From Akebia trifoliata (Eukaryota; Streptophyta; Magnoliopsida; Ranunculales; Lardizabalaceae), in contig CM030717.1 of NCBI GenBank assembly GCA_017979445.1, positions 27,655,132-27,719,131 of the forward strand: a stretch of DNA of 64,000 bases, read 5' to 3'. This document shows positions 10,560-24,100 of this stretch, piece by piece. Each line of letters begins with the position of its first letter. Positions within the stretch are counted from its first letter, which is position 1. The position numbers and the translations under genes are program-made. The notes beneath the pieces were generated by a model. The model worked only from the letters and a program-made list of their open reading frames with translations. It made no database searches and had not been told where the DNA came from.

Positions 10560-13030
10560 AAGCTGACTAGCCGAGGGAGAAGTCTGAGTAACAGTAGCAG
10601 GAAGATAAGCCTTGGTAATAGGATCAGCAGCAGGATTAGTGGCTTCATCCTGGTCACAACGATGCCAAGAACAGATGATTGGTTAGAAGGGTGAATAGGG
10701 GGCAGATCACTGGACTGAGCTGAAGAATTCGTTGTCAATGTCAGAACAAGATTTAATTCTAAGGTAGCACCAACCTCCAGAAGGTCACCAGAAGCTCAAT
10801 GAAGATAGCAATGGGGTTTCCCTCATTATCCAGCTGGAAGGGGGGAATGCACCCAAAATGCCCAGCCCAAGGCAAGTTCCTGATGGGAGATACCAAAGGA
10901 GCATCGTCCATGTCCTCTTCATTGTCCTCATCTTCTTCATCCTCTTCATACTGAAGCCGAGCAGCCTCAAATCCTTTGTGGTAGGCTTTTGTAAAAGTTT
11001 CATCTACCAGCCGAGAGTACTGGGCCTGTAAATGCCCCAGAAGGTTCCTGGTTCTGCCTCATCCTCTTTAGCCTGAGCCACCCTAGCTGAATCAACACTT
11101 ATTCTCAAAGAACCCAGTTCAAGCACTTGTTGTTGCACTTTCTCTTAGAGCTCCATTAGCTCTGCATCTCTTTGTTGTACTATCTCTTTGTAGTCAGCCA
11201 ACTCTAATTGAAGAATACCTTGGAAGTCTGTCAGCTTTCTATTAGAAGCCTCCAAGGCTATGTTTGCGTTGAAGAATTGGGTCAAATTAACCTCCATCTC
11301 CTCTTTAGCTTCTCGGGAAAATTGGCTAGAAGAGGATAGCTCAACTTGGAACACAGTTATTTCTTCTTCCTACTCTCTGGTCAAGAGAGCTACTTGGTTC
11401 TCAGCCTCACGCCACTTCAGGAAGGCCAGAGTCCCATAAACATGGGCCTACGAAACAAGGAAAAGATATTTAAGCGTATAGAAACTACAAAACAGATAGC
11501 AAGATAGAAAGAGCAAGGAGTTACCTAGTGAAGATCGTAGATGAACCGACCAAAGCCCAGGTTAGCGTTAGCCCGGTCAGCAACATCTCAATCCTTGGGC
11601 GAGATGGACTGGGAAAACAGGGAAGTAGCGGCAACAGGGTCTTTCACCCCGCAACTCTTATTGTAGACGTGGCAAGGGGCTAGAAGATGTTACTATCATT
11701 CCTACCCTTGAGGAAGGCCCCACGACCCATTCAGGCAGAGGCAGCTGCCTCTAGAGGAGTCTTGCGCAATGAAGGGCCTTCGTGTTCAAACTCCTCTGAA
11801 GGAGAAAGACTCCTCAAGCTTTTCCTGACCAGCCAACCCCTCTTCCGTGACTGAAGATCAAGAGCAAGGTTGTCCTCACTGGCGGTGGTAAAACTCTGCC
11901 CCCTGCATCTGAGTCTCCGCAGGAAGCTCTGTAGAAATATCCATAGTACTAGTAGTAGTATCAATAGCAACCACAGCAGAAACAGAAGTAGAGGCAGAAG
12001 CAGGGGCAGCAGGCCCTCCAAGTACTACAACCAGCTGACCAGCCTTTCCAAAAAGGCTGGAGACTCGAGAAGTCTAGCTCCTCTTTTTCTTCCGCCTCTT
12101 AGCTGGGACAGTGGAAAGAACGGCCTTGATGGCAGGGGAACATCAAAGCGAGAATTCCGAGAGGTTGATGTCCATCACATCGGAGGACTCTGGTAGAATC
12201 CCGGAAGGGGGAGAGTCTGAAGCAGAATGGATCAAACAATTCAAACCCTGCCAGCCTAGGGAAAAGGAAGTCGGATCAATGGGACCCCTCTTCGTGGAGG
12301 CGATCGAAGAAGAACAGAGGCAAGAGGGAATAGATCAAGATCTCCCATGGTCCGCCCAGCTTGACCAGAGCAAACTTGTTGTGTAGGTGGCTACGGAATG
12401 TCAGCAAGGAGGTCTTCCACTATCGCTCCCTCTGCAACACTGGTTCATGGGTCCACTGCCATGAGCCTTTGATCTTTGGATACCCTGCGTTGTTCCTTCT
12501 TGGCCTCCGCAGCCACAAGAACATAAGAATCTATGAAAAGAGCAAAGAAACAGTTAAAAGCAGGATAAACCAAAAACAAAGTAAATGACAAGACACAACC
12601 AATAGCCTCGAACTAGCATTACCCTGAAAGGTCCGAGGGACCTTGAATCCCTTGTGAGGAATGTCAAGGGTAAATTCCCAATCCCCAGAAATGTAAAGGA
12701 GGTCTTTATGCCACCCTTTATCAGAACTAGGGAGAAAAGAAATCAATGCAACTACTGCATTCTTGGAGGAAAACGAGTAGTACCCCGGGCGTTGGGGGAT
12801 GGCCTTCAAATTGTACCGAGAAAGGAAGTTGTTGGAAATAATGCCCATCTTCTCCGCAGCCTCCACCAGACTGTAGAAGTTCTTAGACATTTGGGCTGGG
12901 GTCCGATTTATCTTACTTAGTACCTCTTTAAAGAAGGAAGAGAGAAGGAAATTAAGACCAGCCTTAATTTGGCTAACATAGACCAAGATTTCTCCATAGC
13001 GGCATTCGCTAGGGGCATCAGTCTTCATCG
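10560..13030 (-). pseudogene. Antisense ORF region of the gypsy element (Transposase_28/PF04195-like)
   Basis: On the strand opposite to gag-pol, the 165-codon frame at 12531-13028 reads KINRTPAQMSKNFYSLVEAAEK...GYYSFSSKNAVVALISFLPSSDKGWHKDLLYISGDWEF. This resembles plant proteins filed as 'putative gypsy type transposon' (PF04195), which share a PNxW...GWYYFSPR...LPSSNKGWK..FFFVSGDWEF pattern. Further down are a low-complexity Ala/Ser/Thr segment (about 11940-12021), a coiled-coil-like segment (11145-11354, Glu/Gln/Leu rich) and an acidic segment (10785-11003). Stops and frame changes break it into at least four pieces. Antisense ORFs at this position are described for Tat/Retand/Grande-type elements; their function is unknown. 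The match is from memory of the pattern, not a search. Confidence 0.6.
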
Positions 13031-13550
13031 ATTCGAATGTGTTCAGAGACGGGATATAGAGACTCTGTCAAAGTTGGGACACAATGACAGCCATTGAGAA
13101 GACAAGAGTGTAAAAGAAAGTGGACAGAGAAGATTACCTCAATGTGAAAGTAGTAACTGTAGCAGCGAAGTAGGAAAAGAGAGAGAGAAAATCTTCATAG
13201 AAAAGCAAAGTGACAGATGTTCAAAGTTTTAACACGATAACGAGGAAAAGAAGCACTAAATCCCTTATTTATAAGAATAGGCTAAGGAGCACGTACGCCT
13301 AAAAAGACAGCTTGAGCCCAGTTGAAGCGTTGCAAATTGACGATAGTGCCGAAGGTAATAAGACACGTAGACGGACACAGATGAAAAGTGATCCATCTAA
13401 GTCGTCAAAGAAGATTCAAAGTGACGTTGCATTGAATGCGTCGATTAGAAAATTGCAGACGCAATTATGAAGATCAAGGCAACCAATAAGAAAGTAGAAA
13501 CATGCATTGAGGAGACGAAGAGACTCTATGTCTCCTCGAGAGGGGGTAAT

Positions 13551-14061
13551 TGTAAAGGGAAATAATTACACATTAATCTAAGCCATACACGTGTCTAAAC
13601 TGGTTAAGTGGTACCAAGCGCTGATCAGCATATGGGCATTGCCCTGCAAGCAGGGCAGGTCAGAATAGAGATCTCCCTAGTCTAGTTGGCAGGGCAGCAT
13701 AACATTAAGCAAAACCAAGTCCGCCAAACAAGATAAGCCAGGTCATAGAGTAACCGTAAGACTGATACGTGCACGTCAGTCCTAGAGATCCCGGAAGAGA
13801 TCTCTACAGTTTAGTATGATAAATCCAAGATATTCCGATTAGGTAAGCAACTCCGCAGAGTCAGTAAATATCCCATGATTATAGCCTACAGAGGGGAAAA
13901 CCTTGTGGGAGGTTAGGGGGGATAAATAACATAATAAGTATAATTGAGAGGGATCTTTTGGAGGGATTTGAGGTCTAACCAGTATTTTAGACTATTCCTC
14001 GACTTCTCTAACTTGAGCGTTGGAATGATTTTAACAGGTATCACACCATTGCAAGGGGAGA
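13551..14061 (+). repeat. 3' LTR of the Ty3/gypsy element, 3'-truncated
   Basis: It begins TGTAAAGGGAAATAATTACA after a purine-rich tract (GAGAGGGGG at about 13539-13547), a plausible polypurine tract. It matches 3625 onward with scattered substitutions. Similarity ends at CCATTGCAAGGGG near 14061, whereas the 5' copy continues for roughly 75-130 bp. Confidence 0.75.
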
Positions 14062-14950
14062 GATGTTTGGAACGAGTTCGTATTATAATTTATTAATTCT
14101 TAATGTAGAATGGGTTAAAATCCATTGACTTCTAAGAATCACTCGTGCAAAATCCACATGACCCCAACACTTTAAACATAGAATCCCATGATTAAAATTT
14201 ATGAGTATCTTGACAACAAAACTTGGATTTTTCATTTAAAGGGTTGGGATCATGTGTTTTTTTCCAGCACTACCTTTTGTGATGAGATACATTGATAATG
14301 ACACAATGTATTTTATGCATCCTCATATTCTCGTACACTAACATATTATCAAATCAGATCCTTATCAGAATCCGAAACATCAATCCAGACCTAAAGTTAT
14401 CGGATCAGAATGGATCAGATTTCAGGTCTGGTATGATCCAATCCGATCAAGACATTCCTACTATGTATACATAGGTCCTAGGATCAGTCTGGTTGATCAT
14501 CTTGAACCCTAGTGATGATTGGGCCGAGTGATGTCTCTCAAAATCCTCGGGTGATGTTCGCAGTACCAAGGAAAAAAGAGGCCCCCACAAAGTAACAGAC
14601 CCCTCTTAGAAGAATTTTAGCAAACTTAGAGCATTTGGACATCAATCCCACAACTGGTTTGAGAAACAAATTCACAACACAACTGTATGGGAAGCAAATC
14701 ATTTCATTGGATGTGATCAGAATAAACCTACCCATAAACCTCAGCATTGTTAGCTAACAACAAACCCAGTAAATTAACTGCAAATTAGGATCAACTGCTT
14801 TATTAAATTTTTTTATAAAAAAAACTTAAAGGTTTCAAATGCCTCTCTAGCTTGATCAACAATTCTACACTCTGGGAAATATAGAAGGGAAGAAAAAAAA
14901 AACTGTAAACATTCTCTGTTTTTCTACATAGTATTTGTATGATCTACTTT
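14062..14950. other. Spacer and SEC62 3' flank
   Basis: No gene is recognised. 14300-14470 contains several GATCAGA/GATCCGA-type short repeats of unknown origin. The part next to 14950 should be the SEC62 3' UTR. On the minus strand an AATAAA lies at 14799-14804, about 150 nt past the stop codon, and is the best poly(A) signal candidate. Confidence 0.5.
14799..14804 (-). terminator. Candidate poly(A) signal of SEC62
   Basis: AATAAA on the minus strand (TTTATT on plus), about 150 nt downstream of the SEC62 stop codon and followed by a T/A-rich stretch. Placement fits a plant 3' UTR, but no transcript data are available here. Confidence 0.45.
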
Positions 14951-17900
14951 TCATATGTGATTATTATGATGATGATCCACATCCTCTTCATTTCCAAAGA
15001 CTTCTTCGCTCTCGTGTTGGTCTGAGCTCGTCTCTTCAACCATACCATCAGGTTGAGTCACCTCTTCTTCAGGAGTTTCTTTAGTCCCATCTGTAGAATG
15101 GGTTTCTGTTGCATTACTGTGCTGCTTCTCCATCATTCCTGACAAAGCCAATCTCGGTGACCACTCAAGGACATCGTCAATAATATTAGAAACCCGTTTC
15201 TGGTACCTGCAAAGTTAAAGACAAGCCATCATGTACAAAAAATAGCAATATGACCTTTTGAAAAAAAAAATGTTGGTTAATGTGGTTTATAATGATGATT
15301 TTTTATGAAAATTCACAATTGAAACACGAACAGCAATTTTATTTTCAAATACAAGAGTATTTGGCAATTCGGCATATGGAAAAAAGTATATCCAGTGATC
15401 CCCTGTAGAACCTCTTTAACCAAAAGTGAGAAACAGATCAACTTCTCCACATTATGCAGGTAGACCTACTTTTGAAGAAAAACGGCGTTTTTATGTGTTT
15501 TATGATAATAAAAAATGCAAACATTGAATTTTAAATGCAAATAATTTGGCAGATTTCTAAATACAAACAGGGCCTTAGTTATATAACAAGGACTCGGTTC
15601 CATGTAAGATGCAAGACACATAAATGCAGCAACTTAACGGTGGGGGTCACCATTAGTAACCTTGCCTGTGTCATTTAACATAAATGAAACACTTTCCTTA
15701 CTAACACAGTAAGATTGTAAGCCTTGCTAAGGGTCGTTTTGCGCAAAAGGATTACCACATCAGCAATCCAACACCACAACCCTCGAGATTTCATCTAAAT
15801 ACTCAGATAATAAAAAAAATCAAAAAACTATTACTTTTAAGCTTGATCAACGGTTTTGAAAATGGACGGCTACCTAACACCCTAACTTAAAATTAAAATT
15901 CAACGGTGAAAAATATGATTTTTAAATTTTTTAAAAGTTCATAGAATTTTGTCACTCTACAATCCTGAAGCATCGGATTCTGCTTTTGGATGCCACAAGG
16001 TGAGCCCAAGGACCCTTAGTAAGGGTGAAATCCTCACCTAAGTAACGCTAGTCAACTCTTGACATAAAGCAGAGAATGAATTTATTGAAAAATATAAATA
16101 AACAAGGCACAAGAATTAAGTTAGAGAGCTGTGTTGGATATTCATTGGATGCCATAGTCAAGACATTTTGATTAAGATTTGGAACTCACCTGGCCCTGGC
16201 GGCCTCATCGGGTGCATGGTGCCTAAGCAGTAATATGAACAGCGCAGCCACTATAGCGTAAAAAAGCCTTGCAGTCCACTTAGGTCTTTCCCCTTCATCT
16301 TTATTGGGCCAAAACTGGAACAGTTCCGACAATGTTGCTTCCTCGGCAAGAATATTGGGGAAAAACCAAACACGTTTTCCAAGAATGATCCATAAAGTAC
16401 CAAAGATCACCCCTCTCACTGCAAATTAAAGAATGGTTATATAAGAGAAAGTAATTGAAATCACTAGTCTTCTGGCTAAGTATTTTAGTACAAAATTTTC
16501 GATGAACTTCTAAATGAAAGGTAAGAAGTATGTCCTGGTCGAGGATTATATTGAAGCAGTTTCAATAAATTCTTAGATGAAAAGTAAAATGTAAGAAAAC
16601 AATCCAAATAAGCTTAAATGAAAGGTAAAAGGAATGAACAATCCAAATAAGGAATTAAATGAACTGATAAGAGAAAACTGGACATAGGCATGAGGCACTG
16701 AAACAGAAATATATGATGAAATATGCAATTTTTCCACAATTTTGGGTTTTTTTCGTTTGGACTTAGAGAGCAAAAGAAACAAACAACGGACTCTCTAATC
16801 ACATTGATATTCGAATTTTTGTTCACTAATCTTCATAAGTGGCTGATGTAGCTCAGTTAGCAGCTTTAGTTTATCTGCAAACTCTTTCATATTTCTCACC
16901 ACCATTGTAACCAAGCAAGATACACAAATCGTTTCACACTTAAAACAATAATATGGCACATGTGATGTAGCCAAGCCTTGTTAACCTTTTGTTGTGATGG
17001 TATAGTACTATTCTCTAATAATTGCTTTTTGTCCCAAGTCGACAAGTTTATTGTGGCCCCTTCCAAAATGCTTCCTTAAACTCCTCGAGGAGGATCAACC
17101 AGCTCTTCTGGATAACTAGTCTAATTTTCTTGAAAAATTCAGATTTGTCCCATCAGCAACTCAAAACAATCTAATTCGAGTGAAGGGTGTGAAGTTTCTT
17201 TAATAAAATTGTATATGGAAGGATGCTTATCAGCAATCCACAGAAAAACTTTTTAACTAATATAGGATTTTGATCTTTCAAAGAAAAAATTGATATAAAA
17301 AATAAATAAATAAATCATACAACATCCAGAGCATGCTATTTTGAATCTGTCCAATACAAATTGCTTATTTCATTTTTTTTGCTCCAGATGTTGGATATGT
17401 CAAAATATTTCTTTTGATTTCTCTTGAATATCAAGTCAGGGCGATAATTTATATAATATTTTGATCACACTGCATCGGCTAAATCCCCTCAATATCTGAT
17501 ATTGTTTTCTAGTCTTGCCAGTGGACCCATGACTTCTGAATCATTTTTTATTGACATTTTCTTTGAAAGTGCCTGATGGGCTATGGACATGCAATCAATA
17601 TGGCACGGCATGGTTAAAAATAGACCCCAATGAAACAAGAACATGTGTTGAAATCATCAGTAGTGATTTCTCAGGTTTAGTGAGATCCACAGTCACAGTG
17701 AAATCTCTCCATGATGAATGACACTGATACATTGTTTATATGGGGATCCCTAACATGGAAAAAATCAAATAAAAAAACATCTTCAATCAATAGATCAAAT
17801 CCTACAAAGGATTCAATTGAATGGGCTGGGTACTTGGTCCATTCCCCATATACCCAGAACCTGAACCTAAAGAAAACTTCGGTTCCAGTTCCGGGTATGA

Positions 17901-18154
17901 GATCTTTGGAAACAACACTAAACCTGTAAATAGCTGATACCCATCAGGTACCCATTAAGATGGATAATGCTTTTTTGAACGTGAAAAAAAAATATGAGTA
18001 TCCGGTAAAACAGGCAATTATTTATAAATCTAACAATCTAAATTGTAATTCCCAAATGGAGAGTTAGCGGTATCAATGAATTCTTCAAGCAAATCAAACT
18101 TTTGAGAATAAAATCTTAGAAAATCATGATATGAAGCATTTATTTGTTGTTAAA

Positions 18155-18191
<37 letters not shown>

Positions 18192-21100
18192 GGGGGGGGG
18201 GGGGGGGGAGGGGAACATAAAGGACCTGGACAGAGGGATTTATTTCTAAATAGTCCCGAAGTTTTGGACGGTAGCTTGATAGTCCATTTAGTAAACTTTT
18301 TATTTCTTAATCCCTCATTATTGGTGTATCCAACGTTTTTTATTTAGTATCGAGTTCACCACTTTTTATTGCCAAGTTCACCATTTCTTATTTATTGTCG
18401 AATTCACCGCTTTTTATTTATTGTCAAATTCAAAACTTTTATTGTCGAACTCACCACTTTTTACTTATTGTCAAGTTCACCACTTTTTATTTATTGTCAA
18501 ACTCGACAATAAAAAGTGGTGAACTCGACACTGGTAAAACCCACCCATTTTCAAGTTTTTCCAACTAAAATACATGGAAATATCAACTAAAAACTTGAGA
18601 TAACGACTTGTTTAGATGATTTCAAACCAAAAGAACCATTTTTGATCAATTTTCATCCAAAAATGAAGAAAAAAAGTGAGAAAACCCTAATTTTTTACAT
18701 ACGTCTTCAAAATATTTGAAAAAAACCCTTGAAAATGGCTTCTTCTTTATTTTTTCTAATAGGTAAATAGAAATAATATTAACAGAGAAGAGGAAGAATG
18801 TACAAAGGGAGGACGAGATGTCCAACCCAAAGAAAAGAAAGGAAAATACCAAAAACAAAAGACTGACCAAACAAAATTACTCCAAATTACTAACCCTATT
18901 CCACCTTACAAGAAAATCCTCAAAAAAGATCCATTTAAACAAAGCTAGCACTGAAATGATAATACCCCTAGCATCTGTCTCTTTCCCAACGAAATCCGAC
19001 TATTTCGTTCCTCCCAAATAGCCACTAAATGGCAAACGGAGTCAAGCTGCAAAGAATCCTCTTGGCCTTCCGAACAGCAAAGCTTTTTCTTCCTCTTAAA
19101 TCCTTTCCAACAGAATGGAGTCTCTAATTGAGATGCAAAAAATCCATTTTTTTTGGGCGAAAACGATGAATTCAAACAATTAGGGCATTCAATCGTGAGA
19201 AAATTGGAATTAAGGACTGATTAGAAATAAAAATTTTACTAAAGAGAAGCCCTAAAACTTAGGGACTAATTAGAAACTACTACCTCCGCCAGGGTCCTTT
19301 AAGTAATTTTCCTTTTTGATAAGTAAAATGAACGGATGCTCATGTAGAGAGAAGGCAAAAATCATGACTTCACATTCTCCTTATATTTTAACTCTAGTTA
19401 AAGTATAATTACTTCAAGATATCTCTCGGTTAATGTCTTACACTACTAATGTTACTATAAATACCATCAATAAATACTTCTTGGGTACCAAAAAGAAACC
19501 CAATTCTTATGGGGTTCTAAGATGGGAGATCTAGACCCTAAAATGACTGGATCCATGATGGTAGATCTAAAACCAACTAATCAATTTGGGTATATTTTTT
19601 TTTATAAGTTAAAATTTTATTTAAGGGAAAAGGGGTCGAGTACCCCGAGATTACAAAAAACTAATCAAAAAAACAAAGGGAGCCGCAACTGCCTCCAAGT
19701 TATAAACAAGATCCCACCAACTACAAAGTCCTCAAAAATTTCCCCAATAAAACATCAACCCCAACACTAATAACATGAGATCTTGAATAGTCAGTTCCTT
19801 TCCTTCGAATGCGCTTCGACAATCTAAGAGGGAAGCTCCAACATAGCCACGAGTCAAACAAAGCCCAAACTATCCTTGTCATGCAACCACCCCAAAGAGC
19901 CCCAAGAAGTGGGCCATACTTGTTGCACAATAGAACACTGCAGAAGGAAGTGGTTTGTTGTCTCCTCATTTCTCATACATAAAGAGCAACAATTCGGAGT
20001 TTGAAAGCCCCTTTTGATTAGTTGATCCATCGTTGTTAGTCTTCCCAAAATCGCTTGCCACAAGTGTGGTGCTTGTGCAACAAGGCTGGGTTGCTGGCTT
20101 TTTTTTTTCCTATGTTGTTTTGCAACACATCTGTGCTGATGGGTTGAGATGTTGAGTACTTCTATGATCAGATGATGTTGATATATCGCGATAAAGGTGG
20201 TATATGACAGCACTGCTGTGTTTTTGCGATTGTGCTGATATTTTAGCCTCTTCGTTGATCGCTAAAGACCTCCCTTCAAGCCAAAGCTTCGTCTTTATGC
20301 CTCGGTTGTTTTTCTACTTGTTTTCTTCTCCTCTTTGCACCCAAGTGAATGCTAATTTGATCATACATTCTTCCTCATTAAATTGTAGTCTTCTTACATT
20401 TGATTATTAGTCTTCTTTTTTATCCATTTGCAGTTGAGAGTTACGACATCGCATCAATCTTGGTCTCGGTTAGTAAGACTATTTGGGAAATAGAGGCAAA
20501 TTTGGATGGCTTTTGGGTACTACGTTACTACTCGTTGTGGTCGAGGGAGTAGTTTTATTTGCAATCATTGTGGTAAACAGGCCATGAAAAGGTCCGATGC
20601 TTTCCGCTCTATCATCATTTATTAAGTTTTACTGCCACTCCTTCATTGGGGCATTCTTCTCCCCGTGTTGTCATTGTGGATTCCTCACTTTGCTCCCACC
20701 ACCGTCTCTACTGGCACTATTGATTTACAACAGCTTCAGACCTAGATTGTCACTATTGTTCGTGACCAGATATGTACTCATATTCACTCATCTTTGATTG
20801 TGGCCTCAGTTATCACATATCTAGGTATATCTTCTACATTTCATGTCTCCCAATCTCATCCAACTCCCTTGACATGGGTTATTGATCTTAGTGCCTCTTA
20901 TCACATGACCGGTAAGTCTAGTCATTTCATTTCATCTATTATCTGATCCTTCTTATCAGAGACTCGTAAGCCATCTGATTTATCTGACACTAGACCAGAT
21001 TTGACTTGTGGGGTTGGTGTGGTCAGTCAATTGATGCATGATCCACGCACTTCTCATCTTGATGGTGTTTATCATATTCTTCACTACTTGAAGTCGCGTC

Positions 21101-24100
21101 CTAGTCTTGGGTTTTTCCCATCGTCCACTGCTCAACCCTATTTGTCCTACTTCATTGACACTGATTATGTTGGTTCTATACGGATAGGAGATCTACCCCT
21201 GATTTCTGTACTTTTCATAGTGATAACTTGATCTCGTAGAAAAATAAGAAATAGAGTGTGATTTCCCATTCTTCTGTTGGAACTGAGTATCGAGCTATGG
21301 CCCTTGGCACATGTGAGCTTATTTGGCTTCGATCTTTGCTGATGGAGTTGGGATTTCCTATTTCTGATTCCTCCACATTATTTTGCGACAAGTCCTATCA
21401 TGCTTACTTCCGACTTTGACCTTCACGAGAGAGCCAAGCATATAGAGGTTAATGTTCACTTTCTTAGGGATAAAGTTCAATCTAGTGCCCTTCAGACAGT
21501 ATTCGTATCTTCTTCAGATCAACTTGTCGACATGCTTACGAAGTATGTTGGTCATTCTATCACTATTTCTCATCTTGCCAAACTAGGCTTAGTTGATATC
21601 TTTGCACCAGTTTGAGGAGTACTGGAAATGTCTTCATTATTATGTCTTTAATTTACTTTTTCTAGCGTTCTATTCTTCTCTATGTAAGGGCTTTCATGTC
21701 CATTCGCCTTGAATTGATTATTATAAATGCCTTGCCAAGCTCTCATTGAGACTTGACAATTTTTCTAACTTGATGCCCTTAAAAGATTCACCAAACATTC
21801 AAAACACCTTTCCACACACTACAGCTTTACAAGAGAGGGGATCTCCCACTATCACAAGCAAGAATAGAAGTCGTGTACTTATCATGAACAACCTTTCTCC
21901 AAAGACTAGAGGACTCCTCACCAAACCTCTACAATCACTTTCCAATAACAGCTATATTGACAAATATTCAAGTCCTTAGAGCCCAAACCACACGACTTCG
22001 TAGGAGACCAAATGGTTTCCCAATTAATAAGGTGATACTTCAAAAATATTTTCGTGACCATTCCAAATAAAATCTTCAATAAACTACTCTTATTTCTTAG
22101 CAATGTGCACGAGAAGTAGGACATATATAGTAAACATAAAAACTAGACTGGGTAGTCATAATCAACACAACTTCCCGTTTAGATAAGGGTTGGGATTCAT
22201 AGACTCATGAAAAAGGACTCACAAAGAAACACAATTCAGACCATGTAAACATATATGACAGACAAGATTTATCTTAGCAATACGTGGTGTATCCTCGATA
22301 TATGTATTTTATCGGAATCGGTGTAATTCATGTTCACACAGCCGAGATTTTGAGTTTCTTTATTAGTCCTTTTTATTAAGTATGGATCCTAATCCTTTGG
22401 ATAAAAATCTATATTTGTAAGGAACCAACTTCATGAGTCCCTTGATCACTAGGTCCTAAAAAGCCTAATATTTATAAGAAGCACATGGTGAAAGTCCAAA
22501 TAAGTCAAAGGTAAAGATTATACACCACAACATAGGATGTTCGAAAAAAAGTACAAATCATTCCTTTCCACCACCACATATGTCGTTTAGTCTTGCGCAA
22601 CTATAAAAAGTATTCTCTTTGGTGGCTCTTTGTTTTAAGTCCTTCAATGTAGCAGAGTATCTTCCTCACAATCTTATCCTAGAAATTTGGGGTTGGCTGA
22701 ACTAATCTTGCTCCTCCATTCAAAACTAGTTGAAGCCGTTTATTTAATTAGTTCATATCCACTCCCACTACCTTAATCCGCATTCTTCTTAGTCTTCCTT
22801 TTTAGAAACTTCAACTCACACATTCCTTCTAACTGGCACTTTTCAACCTTTTTTGCAAATGACCAAACCATTTCAACCAACTTTCTCTGAGTTATCATCT
22901 ATTGGGACTACTACATTTTCACGAATGAATTCATTTCTTATTTTTTTCTTTGTTTGTCTTTCCACTCACCTATCACAACCTCCTCTTCACTGCTACTTTA
23001 GATCTATAAAATGTTATTGCCCATCATTTAGTTTCGTAAAGCATAATTAGTCTTACTATTATGTATAGAATTTTCCTTTTAATTTGATTGGGAAGTGTTG
23101 GTCATATAGTACTTCGAATGTACACCTCCAATCTAACCATTCAGCACTAATTCTAAGGCTAACATTCACCTCAAACTTTCCATCCTTAAATATAATAGAA
23201 CAGATGTAACAGAAATCTTTGGATCTAACGCAGCAATGGCTGCATCACGAATATTGATTGTCCCAACTATATTTACTTGAGTTGATGAACCCTTGGATCT
23301 AAAAATGAATTTCGGACCATTGAGCCTTCTCAAACTCTTTTCTTACTTTTTTAAGAGAAAAAATAAAAAATGGTTGTTGCTTTAGCTATTTTTAAATCAT
23401 TGATTTTGACACGCCCTTCTGCTCAATGAGTGCCATAACTAAAGTTACATCCCATATACTCTGCATGGGTCCCCTCATTCATTAAAATTATTAATACTCA
23501 AGAAATATAAAAAAATAACCTTCGGGATCTTCCCTTTTTATCCACTAAATTTCATATAAATTTGTTTTAAATTTGTAAGCAAGGTCACATACCAAAACAG
23601 GGTAACAAAGGTTTCAAAAGATAATGAGACGGAATTAACCAAATTATTAATAACATCAAGGAACTTCAAGAATATAACTAAACTTACAAGAAAGCAGGCT
23701 GAAAATTAGTAGTAGAAGCCCAGCACAGGTATAGAGTACTATCAGCTTGCACTGATGGGGAAACACAGGAAACAAGCAAATTGCAAGGGTCACCACAGGC
23801 CAAACAAATGAGAGAACTGTCTGCCATAGTGGCCGTCGTTTAACAAATGTCCAGGCAAAAAAGGCATCATTTTCAGAAAAAATTTGATCCTGTAGAACAA
23901 AGAAAAGGAAAATATAAGTAAATAGGTTAAATACTAAATGAACGACAAACAATAAGAGCGCATACTTTTGATCATCTAAAGAAAATTAAAAACCAGAAAT
24001 TCCACATATTTAAGCAGTTGTTGTCTTGCAAGGTATGTTAGTTAAGAAATTTACTAAAAGTAGAAACCTCTAAAGGCATCATCGCAAATGTAGAGATTAT

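Larger units (their letters stand above)
3625..14061 (+). mobile_element. Ty3/gypsy retrotransposon, Tat/Retand/Ogre-like layout, degenerate
   Basis: An element of about 10.4 kb, bounded by related direct repeats at 3625-4190 and 13551-14061. Order on the plus strand: 5' LTR, primer-binding-like site, gag, protease, RT, RNase H, integrase, a tandem array, an antisense ORF region, 3' LTR. An extra region of about 4 kb between integrase and 3' LTR, with tandem repeats and antisense coding, is the known layout of the Tat lineage. Stops and frameshifts in every domain show it cannot move on its own. The 3' LTR lacks roughly its last 130 bp relative to the 5' copy, so no reliable target duplication can be read; CCTAT precedes the 5' LTR. 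Confidence 0.85.
16419..23687 (-). other. SEC62 intron 3 (7.3 kb)
   Basis: Donor GTAAGTT follows exon 3 at 23687 and the acceptor ...TTTGCAG precedes exon 4 at 16419. The intron is a patchwork: a T34-G18 homopolymer junction, a short-repeat hairpin region, LINE 3' pieces, an internally deleted Copia element, a MITE and an RTE-type LINE remnant, each listed separately. Between 16420 and 18150 and between 21660 and 22190 nothing was identified beyond AT-rich sequence. Confidence 0.85.

Noticed and set aside
11870..12386. Overlapping plus-strand open frames (108 and 91 codons)
   Set aside because: They are low-complexity (Ser/Arg) or featureless and lie opposite the antisense ORF region of the gypsy element, whose conserved core is on the minus strand.
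18144..18347. Open frame with poly-Phe and poly-Gly
   Set aside because: It is only the translation of the T34-G18 homopolymers.
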